Positions 1 through 5,480 of a DNA stretch of 12,184 nucleotides are shown piece by piece; positions within the stretch are counted from its first letter, which is position 1; each line of letters begins with the position of its first letter. Position numbers and translations under genes: made by a program. Source of the stretch: JAEZJZ01 sp964450265 (GTDB taxonomy: Bacteria > Bacillota > UBA994 > UBA5500); assembly GCA_964450265.1 (NCBI GenBank), contig CAYVCY010000055.1, forward strand, positions 1-12,184, read 5' to 3'. The notes beneath the pieces are model-generated. The model was given only the letters and a program-made list of their open reading frames with translations, was not told the DNA's origin and searched no databases.

Positions 1-369
1 CCCGCTCCACCGGTTGGACCTGCCCTGGCTCAAACTGGCATCAACATGATGGGGTTCTTGAAGGAGTTTAATGAACGCACATCCAAGCAGATGGGAATGA
101 TTATCCCGGTAGAGATTTCTGTCTACCAAGATCGGTCGTTCACGTTCATTATGAAGAGCCCTCCGGCAGCCGTTCTGTTGAAAAAGGCTGTTGGCATTGA
201 GTCCGGCTCAGGTGAACCCAACCGTAACAAGGTTGCTAAGGTCACTCGGGATCAGGTGCGGGAGATCGCCCAAACCAAGATGCCCGATTTGAATGCAGCC
301 TCTGTGGAAGCGGCCATGCGCATGATCGAGGGCACTGCCCGTAGCATGGGAATCACAGTCGTCGATTAG
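1..369 (+). CDS. rplK: 50S ribosomal protein L11, 5' end cut off by window
   Basis: The reading frame is open from base 1 and ends at TAG 367-369, so the first roughly 15-20 residues lie outside the window. The visible protein starts PAPPVGPALAQTGIN and continues with the L11 hallmarks MGFLKEFN, IPVEISVY, DRSFTF and SPPAAVLLKKA, ending GTARSMGITVVD. L11 binds the GTPase-associated region of 23S rRNA at the base of the L7/L12 stalk. The N-terminal domain has the proline-rich stretch that lies near the thiostrepton site. One oddity is Ala in GPALAQ, where I recall a nearly invariant Gly (GPALGQ). The in-frame ATG at 46 is internal, because homology runs straight through it. rplA follows 87 bp downstream with no promoter that I can see, so the two are probably cotranscribed. 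Confidence 0.97.
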   Translation, partial: PAPPVGPALAQTGINMMGFLKEFNERTSKQMGMIIPVEISVYQDRSFTFIMKSPPAAVLLKKAVGIESGSGEPNRNKVAKVTRDQVREIAQTKMPDLNAASVEAAMRMIEGTARSMGITVVD

Positions 370-376
370 TTGAATA

Positions 377-395
377 TGTTCACCCAGGGTGAACA
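377..395 (+). repeat. Perfect inverted repeat between rplK and rplA
   Basis: TGTTCACCC and GGGTGAACA flank a single A. As RNA this gives an 8-bp hairpin with a CAG loop, starting 7 bases after the rplK stop. No T-run follows, so it is not a classical terminator. It may stabilise the rplK 3' end, mark a processing site, or form part of the rplA leader fold. Confidence 0.6.
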
Positions 396-414
396 ATCAG
401 CTCTTTAGGAGCAT

Positions 415-443
415 TGTGGGAGGGTTTTCCCGCTACTACCACA
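415..443 (+). promoter_or_regulatory. Likely L1-binding RNA element, mimic of the 23S rRNA L1 site
   Basis: UGUGG (415-419) can pair with CCACA (439-443), and GGG (422-424) with CCC (429-431) around a UUUU loop, leaving an asymmetric internal loop. The 5' strand GUGGGAGG (416-423) and the 3' strand UACCAC (437-442) match, from memory, the two strands of the 23S rRNA helix 76-77 region bound by L1 (GGUGGGAGGC and AAAUACCACC). The outer stem ends on the first base of the rplA Shine-Dalgarno AGGAGG (443-448), which fits autogenous translational control by L1. The fold and the comparison were done by eye. Confidence 0.65.
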
Positions 444-456
444 GGAGGTGCAAAAT

Positions 457-1161
457 ATGCCTAAACGCGGCAAGAAGTATCAAGACGCTCTTAAGCAGTT
501 TGACCGGATGCAGCTTTATGAAGTGCGTGAGGCGGTAGACCTGGTTAAGCAGATAGCCCCGGCCAAGTTTGATGAGACCGTGGAAGCAGCCATCAAGCTA
601 GGAGTTAACCCCAAGCATGCCGATCAACAGGTGCGTGGCGCTGTGGTGTTGCCCCACGGCACCGGTAAATCGGTGCGGGTGCTGGTGTTCGCCAAGGGCG
701 ATCGGGCTAGTGAAGCAGAGGCAGCCGGTGCAGATGTGGTCGGTGCCGAAGATGTAATCTCCCGCATTCAGGAAGGCTGGCTGGATTTTGACGTAGCCAT
801 CGCCACCCCTGATATGATGGGTCTGGTCGGTCGCTTGGGTCGCGTTTTAGGACCCAGAGGCCTGATGCCTAACCCCAAGACTGGTACAGTAACCATGGAT
901 GTGGCCAAAGCTGTGCAGGACAGCAAGGCTGGTAAGATCGAATATCGTGTTGACCGGGCTGGCATTGTGCACGCCCCGATCGGCAAGGTTTCCTTCTCTG
1001 CAGAAAATCTGCAACAGAACTTCCAGGCGCTGTTCGATGCCTTGATCAAGGCGAAGCCGTCGGGCGCTAAGGGTCAGTACGTGCGCACCATCACCCTATC
1101 CTCTACGATGGGTCCTGGAATCCGCATCAGTCCGGCTCGTGCCTCCGCGCCTACCGTCTAG
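457..1161 (+). CDS. rplA: 50S ribosomal protein L1
   Basis: The product is 234 residues, the usual length. It begins MPKRGKKYQDAL and has the L1 core including VEAAIKLGVNPKHADQQVRG, then ATPDMMGLVGRLGRVLGPRG, LMPNPKTGTVT and the IEYRVDRAGIVHAPIGK segment. L1 forms the mobile L1 stalk at the ribosomal E site and, in many bacteria, represses its own operon by binding mRNA. The start is ATG 457, with AGGAGG at 443-448 and 8 bases of spacing. A GTG at 448 in the same frame would overlap that Shine-Dalgarno and is rejected. The gene follows rplK, as in most bacteria. A repeat-rich gap and a new promoter separate it from rplJ, so the block is at least two transcription units. Confidence 0.97.
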   Translation: MPKRGKKYQDALKQFDRMQLYEVREAVDLVKQIAPAKFDETVEAAIKLGVNPKHADQQVRGAVVLPHGTGKSVRVLVFAKGDRASEAEAAGADVVGAEDVISRIQEGWLDFDVAIATPDMMGLVGRLGRVLGPRGLMPNPKTGTVTMDVAKAVQDSKAGKIEYRVDRAGIVHAPIGKVSFSAENLQQNFQALFDALIKAKPSGAKGQYVRTITLSSTMGPGIRISPARASAPTV

Positions 1162-1190
1162 CAGGCGGCAGACATTCTTGCTGTTTGCGC

Positions 1191-1240
1191 TGTACGCGAT
1201 GTACTAGGTACGATGTACGAGGTACACGTTGTACTAGGTG
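1191..1240 (+). repeat. Degenerate GTAC-rich tandem repeat upstream of the rplJ promoter
   Basis: The stretch reads as four imperfect units that all begin TGTAC: TGTACGCGA, TGTACTAGGTACGA, TGTACGAGGTACACGT and TGTACTAGGTG. Inside are small GTAC-centred palindromes. The last unit abuts the -35 box at 1241. It could be a decayed dispersed repeat or a protein-binding array; the sequence does not decide. Confidence 0.6.
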
Positions 1241-1269
1241 TTGACAGGCTTGCTCTTTATTGATATAGT
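1241..1269 (+). promoter_or_regulatory. Strong sigma-A promoter for rplJ-rplL
   Basis: TTGACA at 1241-1246, 17 bases, then TATAGT at 1264-1269, with an extended -10 TG at 1261-1262. The predicted transcript start is near 1276, just ahead of the L10-type leader. Confidence 0.85.
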
Positions 1270-1279
1270 GCATTTTGTG

Positions 1280-1391
1280 CCGTAGACAGCAGGCGCCCTT
1301 TGGGGCTTAAACCATTGCCTGCCGAGGCGAAGTCTAGCCAGTAAACTGATTTTGTTTGCTTGGGCCTTCGCATGTCTGCGGAGGCCTTTTT
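1280..1391 (+). promoter_or_regulatory. L10 (rplJ) leader with attenuator
   Basis: This is the ribosomal protein L10 leader type found before rplJ. UAGAC (1284-1288) pairs with GUCUA (1332-1336), GCAGGC (1289-1294) with GCCUGC (1317-1322), and GCCC (1295-1298) with GGGC (1303-1306). Further on, GGCCUUCGCA (1363-1372) pairs with UGCGGAGGCC (1377-1386), followed by five Ts, which is a terminator inside the leader. GCGAAG (1327-1332) could instead pair with CUUCGC (1366-1371) and block the terminator. This pairing shares base 1332 with the outer leader stem. The expected logic is that excess L10 or L10-L12 complex stabilises the leader stems and favours termination. Confidence 0.85.
1363..1391 (+). 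terminator. Attenuator terminator in the rplJ leader
   Basis: A 10-bp stem (1363-1372 with 1377-1386, one G-U pair) and a 4-base loop are followed by TTTTT at 1387-1391. It lies 34-37 bases before the rplJ start, so it would set how often transcripts reach rplJ and rplL. Confidence 0.8.
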
Positions 1392-1427
1392 AAGTTTCCC
1401 AAGAGCTCTGCTAAGGAGGTGGGAATG

Positions 1428-1955
1428 ATGAGCATTAGTCGCGAGACAAAAGAAGCAGCTGTTGCCGAGTTGATCGAGAAGTTGAGCCAAGCAAAGGGTG
1501 TGGTTCTGGCTAACCACCAAGGCATCAACGTAAACAAGATCAACGAACTGCGCAGCCAGTTGCGTCAGTCGGGCGTTGAGCTGAAGGTGGTCAAGAACAC
1601 CCTGGCCAAGCGTGCCGCTGATCAGTTGGGAATTGCTGAACTGCATCAGTACCTGGAAGGACCGACCGTCCTGGCGATCAGCGTGACGGATCCGGTAGCG
1701 CCAGCAAAAAGCGTGTCTGAATTCGCCAAGGCCAACAAGGCCCTGGAGATCAAGGCCGGTCTGGTGGAAGGCAAAGTGATCTCTATGGATGGCGTGCAGG
1801 CTTTAGCCGATCTGCCGTCACGGGAAGTGTTGATTGCCCAGGTGGTAGGCACAATGGCAGCGCCGTTGTCTGGCTTCCTCAACGTCCTGCAAGGACCGAT
1901 CCGCAAGTTCGGTTATGCCTTGGAGGCCGTGCGCAAGCAGAAGGAAGAAGCTTAG
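1428..1955 (+). CDS. rplJ: 50S ribosomal protein L10
   Basis: The product is 175 residues, beginning MSISRETKEAAVAELIEKL. L10 features include VVLANHQGINVNKINELR, then LRQSGVELKVVKNTLAKRA, a GPTVLAISV segment, and a helical C-terminus ending AVRKQKEEA that would carry L7/L12 dimers. L10 anchors the L7/L12 stalk to 23S rRNA next to L11. Two adjacent ATGs (1425 and 1428) follow AAGGAGGT at 1413-1420. I prefer 1428 because it gives 8 bases of spacing from AGGAGG against 5; the difference is one residue. Upstream in-frame codons back to 1356 lie in the attenuator and are not coding. Expression is likely controlled by the L10 leader. rplL follows after 47 bp. Confidence 0.96.
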   Translation: MSISRETKEAAVAELIEKLSQAKGVVLANHQGINVNKINELRSQLRQSGVELKVVKNTLAKRAADQLGIAELHQYLEGPTVLAISVTDPVAPAKSVSEFAKANKALEIKAGLVEGKVISMDGVQALADLPSREVLIAQVVGTMAAPLSGFLNVLQGPIRKFGYALEAVRKQKEEA

Positions 1956-2002
1956 GTTTTCAGAGATCTTGAACGAATGTTTAATTGAGGAGGGTCTATT
2001 CA

Positions 2003-2380
2003 ATGAATAAGGAACAAATCCTAGAAGCCGTCAAGGGCATGACCGTGCTCGAGTTGTCTGAGTTGATCAAGGCCATGGAAGAGGAGTTTGGCGTCAGTGC
2101 ATCTGCACCGATGGCGATGGCAATGCCTGCCGGCGGCGCTGCTGCTCCTGCTGCTGAAGAAGAAGAGCAGACTGAGTTTGACGTGATCATCACCGCCCCT
2201 GGTGACAAGAAGGTCAACGTAATCAAGGCTGTCCGCGAGATCACCGGTCTGGGTCTGGTTGAGTCCAAGGCTGTGGTCGATGGCGCTCCGAAGGCTGTCA
2301 AGGAGAAGGTCAGCAAGGAAGAGGCTGAGTCCCTGAAGGCCAAGTTAGAAGCAGCCGGTGCTAGCGTCGAAATTAAGTAG
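2003..2380 (+). CDS. rplL: 50S ribosomal protein L7/L12
   Basis: The product is 125 residues with the standard three parts. An N-terminal dimerisation region starts MNKEQILEAVKGMTVLELSE, a flexible Ala/Gly/Pro hinge contains AMAMPAGGAAAPAAEEEE, and a C-terminal factor-binding domain contains FDVIITAPGDKKVNVIKAVR and GLVESKAVVDG, ending GASVEIK. L7/L12 dimers on L10 recruit the translational GTPases. The start is ATG 2003 after GAGGAGGG (1987-1994). An in-frame start at 1985 would run through this Shine-Dalgarno and is rejected. The gene is the last of its transcript: a terminator begins about 20 bases after the stop. The usual next genes, rpoB and rpoC, are absent. Confidence 0.98.
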   Translation: MNKEQILEAVKGMTVLELSELIKAMEEEFGVSASAPMAMAMPAGGAAAPAAEEEEQTEFDVIITAPGDKKVNVIKAVREITGLGLVESKAVVDGAPKAVKEKVSKEEAESLKAKLEAAGASVEIK

Positions 2381-2400
2381 GAACCACCAAAACAGCAAAC

Positions 2401-2434
2401 AAAAAGCACCTGCGCTGCAGGTGCTTTTGCTTTT
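2401..2434. terminator. Bidirectional intrinsic terminator between rplL and abrB
   Basis: AAAAGCACCTGC (2402-2413) and GCAGGTGCTTTT (2417-2428) form a 12-bp stem with a GCT loop. T-runs follow on the plus strand, and the A-run at 2401-2405 gives Us for the minus strand. It serves the convergent rplL and abrB transcripts. Confidence 0.9.
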
Positions 2435-2438
2435 GCGA

Positions 2439-2687
2439 TTACTGAACGTCAACGGACAATTGCTTTAGGCAAGTGCCACATATGTTCTTGCCACGGTAAT
2501 TAACCAAGCCTTCTGCGTTCCCGCAGAAGATACAACCGGGCTCATATTTCTTGAGGATGATCTTCTCGGCGTCGACGTAGATCTCCAAAGAGTCCTTTTC
2601 ATCGATACCCAAAGTGCGACGCAGCTCGATCGGGATTACTACGCGACCTAGCTCGTCCACCTTGCGAACAATACCAGTAGACTTCAT
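2439..2687 (-). CDS. abrB: AbrB family transition-state regulator
   Basis: The 82-residue product begins MKSTGIVRKVDELGRVVI and continues PIELRRTLGIDEKDSLEIYV, then KIILKKYEPGC. This is the AbrB-type swapped-hairpin DNA-binding domain and is very close to Bacillus AbrB over about 50 residues. The C-terminus differs from the Bacillus protein: it has CIFCGNAEG and later CGTCLKQL, a four-cysteine zinc-ribbon-like tail that I recall in clostridial homologues. The start is ATG 2687, 8 bases from AAGGAGGG (2703-2696). The frame extends upstream to 2801 but would cover the promoter. AbrB proteins are tetrameric DNA binders that repress stationary-phase and sporulation genes during growth. Two promoters and two Spo0A-box-like sites lie upstream, so Spo0A repression is likely. 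It is convergent with rplL and divergent from metG. Confidence 0.93.
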   Translation of the reverse strand: MKSTGIVRKVDELGRVVIPIELRRTLGIDEKDSLEIYVDAEKIILKKYEPGCIFCGNAEGLVNYRGKNICGTCLKQLSVDVQ

Positions 2688-2703
2688 CTTTCTCTCCCTC
2701 CTT

Positions 2704-2720
2704 TGCGACAAGGTTCGACA
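2704..2720 (-). promoter_or_regulatory. Tandem Spo0A-box-like sites in the abrB leader
   Basis: On the minus strand, TTTGTCGAA contains the 0A-box core TGTCGAA (2720-2714). Ten bases further on is TGTCGCA (2710-2704), one base off that core. Same orientation and one helical turn spacing suit a Spo0A dimer. They lie about +10 to +26 from the start expected for the nearer promoter and just before the Shine-Dalgarno. From memory, this matches the arrangement at Bacillus abrB. Confidence 0.65.
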
Positions 2721-2735
2721 AATACCCCCAAAGCC

Positions 2736-2764
2736 ACTATACCAACTATACCAATAGCTGTCAA
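2736..2764 (-). promoter_or_regulatory. abrB proximal promoter
   Basis: On the minus strand, TTGACA (2764-2759), 17 bases, then TATAGT (2741-2736), with an extended -10 TGG directly before it. The spacer holds a second TGGTATAGT nine bases upstream, so TTGGTATAG is tandemly duplicated; only the downstream copy has correct -35 spacing. A perfect palindrome TTGTATACAA (2770-2779) lies just upstream of the -35. Confidence 0.85.
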
Positions 2765-2852
2765 CAAAATTGTATACAAGATTCCTCCAACGCAGGTCCA
2801 ACTATCAGCATGCATTTGCTGCAAGCATATTCTTGCATCATCTATATTGACC

Positions 2853-2880
2853 ATAATAACACTTCTCATTTACTTGTCAA
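2853..2880 (-). promoter_or_regulatory. abrB distal promoter candidate
   Basis: On the minus strand, TTGACA (2880-2875), 16 bases, then TATTAT (2858-2853), again preceded by TGn. It would give a leader of about 160 bases. It is weaker than the proximal promoter by its short spacer and one -10 mismatch. An inverted repeat TGCAAG / CTTGCA (2820-2837) lies in the transcribed part. Confidence 0.55.
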
Positions 2881-3105
2881 TAACTGAATTGTAGTTACCC
2901 GGCAATACTTTCCAGACTTCTCCTGTCGGGTCCTCTTGTCAGAGCCCGGCTGGGAAGCACGCCTCTCGCTAAGGGTGTCTAGAATTACACGAAGGCGATT
3001 TGCTTCTTTCATGTTTAAATATTGCTCTCCCATCATAGGGACATTATCGCTGTCCCGTACAGGGTGACAATATCGCTGTCCTACGACACAGGTCGCGCCG
3101 CCGAT
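2881..3105. other. Non-coding gap between abrB and metG control regions
   Basis: About 225 bases between the distal abrB promoter and the metG promoter. I find no convincing reading frame, tRNA or known RNA here. The only clear structure is the direct repeat at 3037-3082. The first half (2890-3000) looks like unique sequence with no feature I can name. Confidence 0.5.
3037..3082 (+). repeat. Direct repeat, each copy with its own dyad
   Basis: GACATTATCGCTGTCC (3040-3055) and GACAATATCGCTGTCC (3066-3081) match at 15 of 16 bases with a 26-base period. The first copy sits in a perfect dyad GGGACA (3038-3043) / TGTCCC (3051-3056); the second has GACA / TGTC. The pair lies about 25-70 bases upstream of the metG -35. 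It may be a regulator-binding pair or the remnant of an insertion-sequence end with repeated terminal blocks. No transposase gene is present. Confidence 0.6.
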
Positions 3106-3134
3106 TTGACTTTCGCCGTCCGCGATGGTACACT
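3106..3134 (+). promoter_or_regulatory. metG promoter
   Basis: TTGACT (3106-3111), 17 bases, then TACACT (3129-3134), with extended -10 TGG at 3126-3128. The expected start near 3141 places the whole T-box leader downstream. Confidence 0.75.
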
Positions 3135-3140
3135 TTAGGC

Positions 3141-3404
3141 TAAATTCATATGGACAGTGGCGATGAAAGAAAGAGTAGTTGCTATGTGCGTTCTAGCAGA
3201 GAGCCGGATCAGGTGAAAGCCGGTGAGCGCGCAGGTGGCGAAGATGGCTCTGGAGCCGGGTAGACGAGTGCCCATTTCCTGGCGCACCAGGCTACCCCGC
3301 CGTCAGGCGATACCAGCAGGCTGATACAGCCGATGAGGCCGGATTGCCGGCGAAACAGGGTGGTACCACGGACCCCCGTCCCTGACTTGGGATGGGGGCT
3401 TTTT
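3141..3404 (+). promoter_or_regulatory. T-box leader sensing tRNA-Met, upstream of metG
   Basis: The canonical T-box AGGGTGGTACCACGG is at 3357-3371. Upstream are Stem I elements: the GATGAAAG...AGAGTAG kink-turn region at about 3162-3177, the AGAGAGCCGG AG-bulge around 3197, and a distal loop containing GGTGAAAG. The specifier is read as AUG at 3244-3246, in GGCGAAGATGGCTC and followed by a purine, which matches the methionine gene downstream. The terminator is CCCCCGTCCC (3373-3382) with GGGATGGGGG (3389-3398) and five Ts. The competing antiterminator would pair CAGGG (3356-3360) with CCCTG (3380-3384). Uncharged tRNA-Met should favour readthrough into metG. Confidence 0.93.
3373..3404 (+). 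terminator. T-box terminator of the metG leader
   Basis: A 10-bp stem (3373-3382 with 3389-3398, one G-U pair) with a 6-base loop is followed by C and TTTTT at 3400-3404. Its 5' arm overlaps the antiterminator strand. Confidence 0.9.
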
Positions 3405-3453
3405 GTCGCCCGTTTCAGCATCTTTATTCATGCAATGCAAGGAGGAGAGAAGA

Positions 3454-5364
3454 TTGAGCAAACCTACCTATTATTTGACTACGCCCCTTTACTATACCAG
3501 CGGACAGCTGCATGTCGGGCACGCCTATACTACCGTGGTAGCCGATGCTTTGGCCCGCTACAAGGAGTTAAGAGGTTACGACGTCTGCTTCCTGACTGGT
3601 ACTGACGAACACGGACTAAAAGTACAGAAGAATGCAGAAGCTGCCGGTAAGGCACCCCAACAGTTTGTGGATGAATTGGTCGTGAACATCAAGGACCTTT
3701 GGCGCCTGTTGGACGTGGAGTACGACATCTTCATTCGCACCAGCGATCCGATGCATAAACAGGCAGTTGAGAAGATATTCACCCATCTATATGAGCAAGG
3801 TGATATCTACAAGGGGGAGTATCAGGGCCTGTACTGTGTGCCTTGCGAGGCCTTTTGGACCGAGTTGCAGCTTAAGGACGGCAAGTGTCCTGACTGTGGG
3901 CGGGAAGTACAGATGGTCACCGAAGATAGTTACTTCTTCCGCCTGTCCAAATATCAGGATCGCTTGCTGAAACATATCCAGCAACATCCAGAGTTCATTC
4001 AGCCGGCGTCCCGCAGGAATGAGATGATCAACAACTTCCTCAAGCCAGGCTTGGAGGATCTGGCGGTCTCGCGCAATACCTTCAGCTGGGGGATCCCAGT
4101 ACCCTTCGACCGAGAGCATGTGATCTACGTCTGGATAGATGCCTTAAGCAACTACATCACTGCTTTGGGCTATGGCCACTCGGACGAACGATTTCAACGC
4201 TATTGGCCGGCAGACCTACATCTGATGGGCAAGGAAATCGTGCGCTTCCACACCATCATTTGGCCCATCCTGTTGATGGCCTTGGATCTCCCGTTGCCTA
4301 AGCAGGTCTTCGGCCATGGCTGGCTGCTCTCCGACAGCGACAAGATGTCCAAATCGAAAGGCAACGTGGTAGATCCCTATCTCTTGGTTGATCGCTACGG
4401 CTCCGACGCTCTCCGCTACTACTTGCTGAGAGAGGTAAACTTTGGCGCCGACGGCAATTACAACGAAGAGCTGTTCGTCAACCGCATCAATGCTGACCTA
4501 GCCAATGATTTGGGCAACCTGCTCAGCCGCACAGTGGCCATGATCGAGCGCTATCAGGAGGGAGTGTTGCAGCCGGCTGCTGCCGCTACCCCGCATGATC
4601 AATCCCTCCTGGCAGTGGCAGCTTGCACCCGGGCCGAGGTGGAGAAGGCCATGGATGATCTGCGTTTTAACCTTGGCTTAGAGGCGATCATGAACTTGGT
4701 CAAGCGGGCTAACAAGTACATCGATGAAACCACGCCTTGGATTCTTGCCAAGCAGCCAGAATCCCGGAAACAGTTGAATACTGTGCTCTACAATTTGGCC
4801 GATTGCCTGCGCTTGGTGGCCACCTTGCTGCAGCCATTTATGCCCCGCACGCCAGACAAGATTGGGGCTCAATTGGGTATAGATAAAGGTGCGTTCACTG
4901 CCTGGGAAACAGCAACCCCTGGTTTGACCCCGTCTGGGCTGAAAGTGCAGAAAAAAGAAGCCATCTTCCCTCGTATTGACCTGAGCCTGTTGCAGGAAGA
5001 AAAAGCTCCGGCCAAGCAGCCCCTCGACCCGCCACTAGCTGAGCAGATCGATATCGATTACTTCAGCAAGGTAGATCTACGGGTGGTCGAGGTGCTCGAG
5101 GCAGAATCGGTTCCAAGAACTGATCGCCTGCTCAAGCTGAAGGTGGCTCTGGGCGACCAGGAACGCACCATTGTAGCTGGAATCGCCCAGCATTATCAGC
5201 CTGGTGATCTGGTCGGCAAACAGGTGGTGATCGTGGCCAACTTGAAGCCGGCTAAACTTAGGGGGATAGAGTCGCAAGGAATGGTGTTGGCTGCCAGCGA
5301 TAGTCGCACCCTCGCCCTGCTCACCCCAGAGAACAAAATCGACAACGGCAGCAAAGCAAAGTAA
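3454..5364 (+). CDS. metG: Methionyl-tRNA synthetase with C-terminal tRNA-binding domain
   Basis: The enzyme charges tRNA-Met with methionine using ATP. The 636-residue product begins (M)SKPTYYLTTPLYYTSG. The class I signature HVGH is at 20-23 and KMSKS at 297-301. The knuckle cysteines C128, C131, C145 and C148 (CVPC...CPDC) suggest one zinc site. An anticodon-binding helical domain follows (NLLSRTVAMIERY onward). Residues 533-636 form the EMAP/Trbp111-like tRNA-binding domain (DYFSKVDLRVVEV, IVAGIAQHY, PAKLRGIESQGM), which usually dimerises the enzyme. The start is TTG 3454, 8 bases after AGGAGG (3440-3445). The in-frame ATG at 3430 lies upstream of that Shine-Dalgarno. Expression should respond to uncharged tRNA-Met through the T-box. 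A 116-bp gap with a hairpin separates it from tatD. Confidence 0.97.
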   Translation: MSKPTYYLTTPLYYTSGQLHVGHAYTTVVADALARYKELRGYDVCFLTGTDEHGLKVQKNAEAAGKAPQQFVDELVVNIKDLWRLLDVEYDIFIRTSDPMHKQAVEKIFTHLYEQGDIYKGEYQGLYCVPCEAFWTELQLKDGKCPDCGREVQMVTEDSYFFRLSKYQDRLLKHIQQHPEFIQPASRRNEMINNFLKPGLEDLAVSRNTFSWGIPVPFDREHVIYVWIDALSNYITALGYGHSDERFQRYWPADLHLMGKEIVRFHTIIWPILLMALDLPLPKQVFGHGWLLSDSDKMSKSKGNVVDPYLLVDRYGSDALRYYLLREVNFGADGNYNEELFVNRINADLANDLGNLLSRTVAMIERYQEGVLQPAAAATPHDQSLLAVAACTRAEVEKAMDDLRFNLGLEAIMNLVKRANKYIDETTPWILAKQPESRKQLNTVLYNLADCLRLVATLLQPFMPRTPDKIGAQLGIDKGAFTAWETATPGLTPSGLKVQKKEAIFPRIDLSLLQEEKAPAKQPLDPPLAEQIDIDYFSKVDLRVVEVLEAESVPRTDRLLKLKVALGDQERTIVAGIAQHYQPGDLVGKQVVIVANLKPAKLRGIESQGMVLAASDSRTLALLTPENKIDNGSKAK

Positions 5365-5430
5365 AGTGCTGTAGATCCTAGCGGTGATCGGTGCTGCGGT
5401 GGGGCAAAGGCGATCTCGACTGCTCAGAAT

Positions 5431-5455
5431 GATGCTGCTTGCCCCAAGCAGCATC
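5431..5455 (+). repeat. Perfect hairpin between metG and tatD
   Basis: GATGCTGCTTG (5431-5441) and CAAGCAGCATC (5445-5455) form an 11-bp stem with a CCC loop, ending 12 bases before the tatD Shine-Dalgarno. No T-run follows, so a full terminator is unlikely. It may be an RNA processing or stability element that uncouples metG from tatD-rsmA. Confidence 0.6.
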
Positions 5456-5480
5456 GGCGCTGCTGCCAAGGAGGTGCCCT

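Noticed and set aside
2684..2869. 61-codon minus-strand frame upstream of abrB with a hydrophobic segment and an ATGA overlap with the abrB start.
   Set aside because: It has no Shine-Dalgarno and covers the abrB promoter, Spo0A-like boxes and ribosome binding site. The hydrophobic stretch comes from TA-rich promoter sequence.
3037..3082. A complete insertion sequence in the abrB-metG gap.
   Set aside because: The gap is too short and has no transposase frame. At most a remnant end is present.
3209..3421. Reading frames on both strands across the T-box leader.
   Set aside because: The T-box RNA explains the sequence fully, and no frame has a ribosome binding site or recognisable product.
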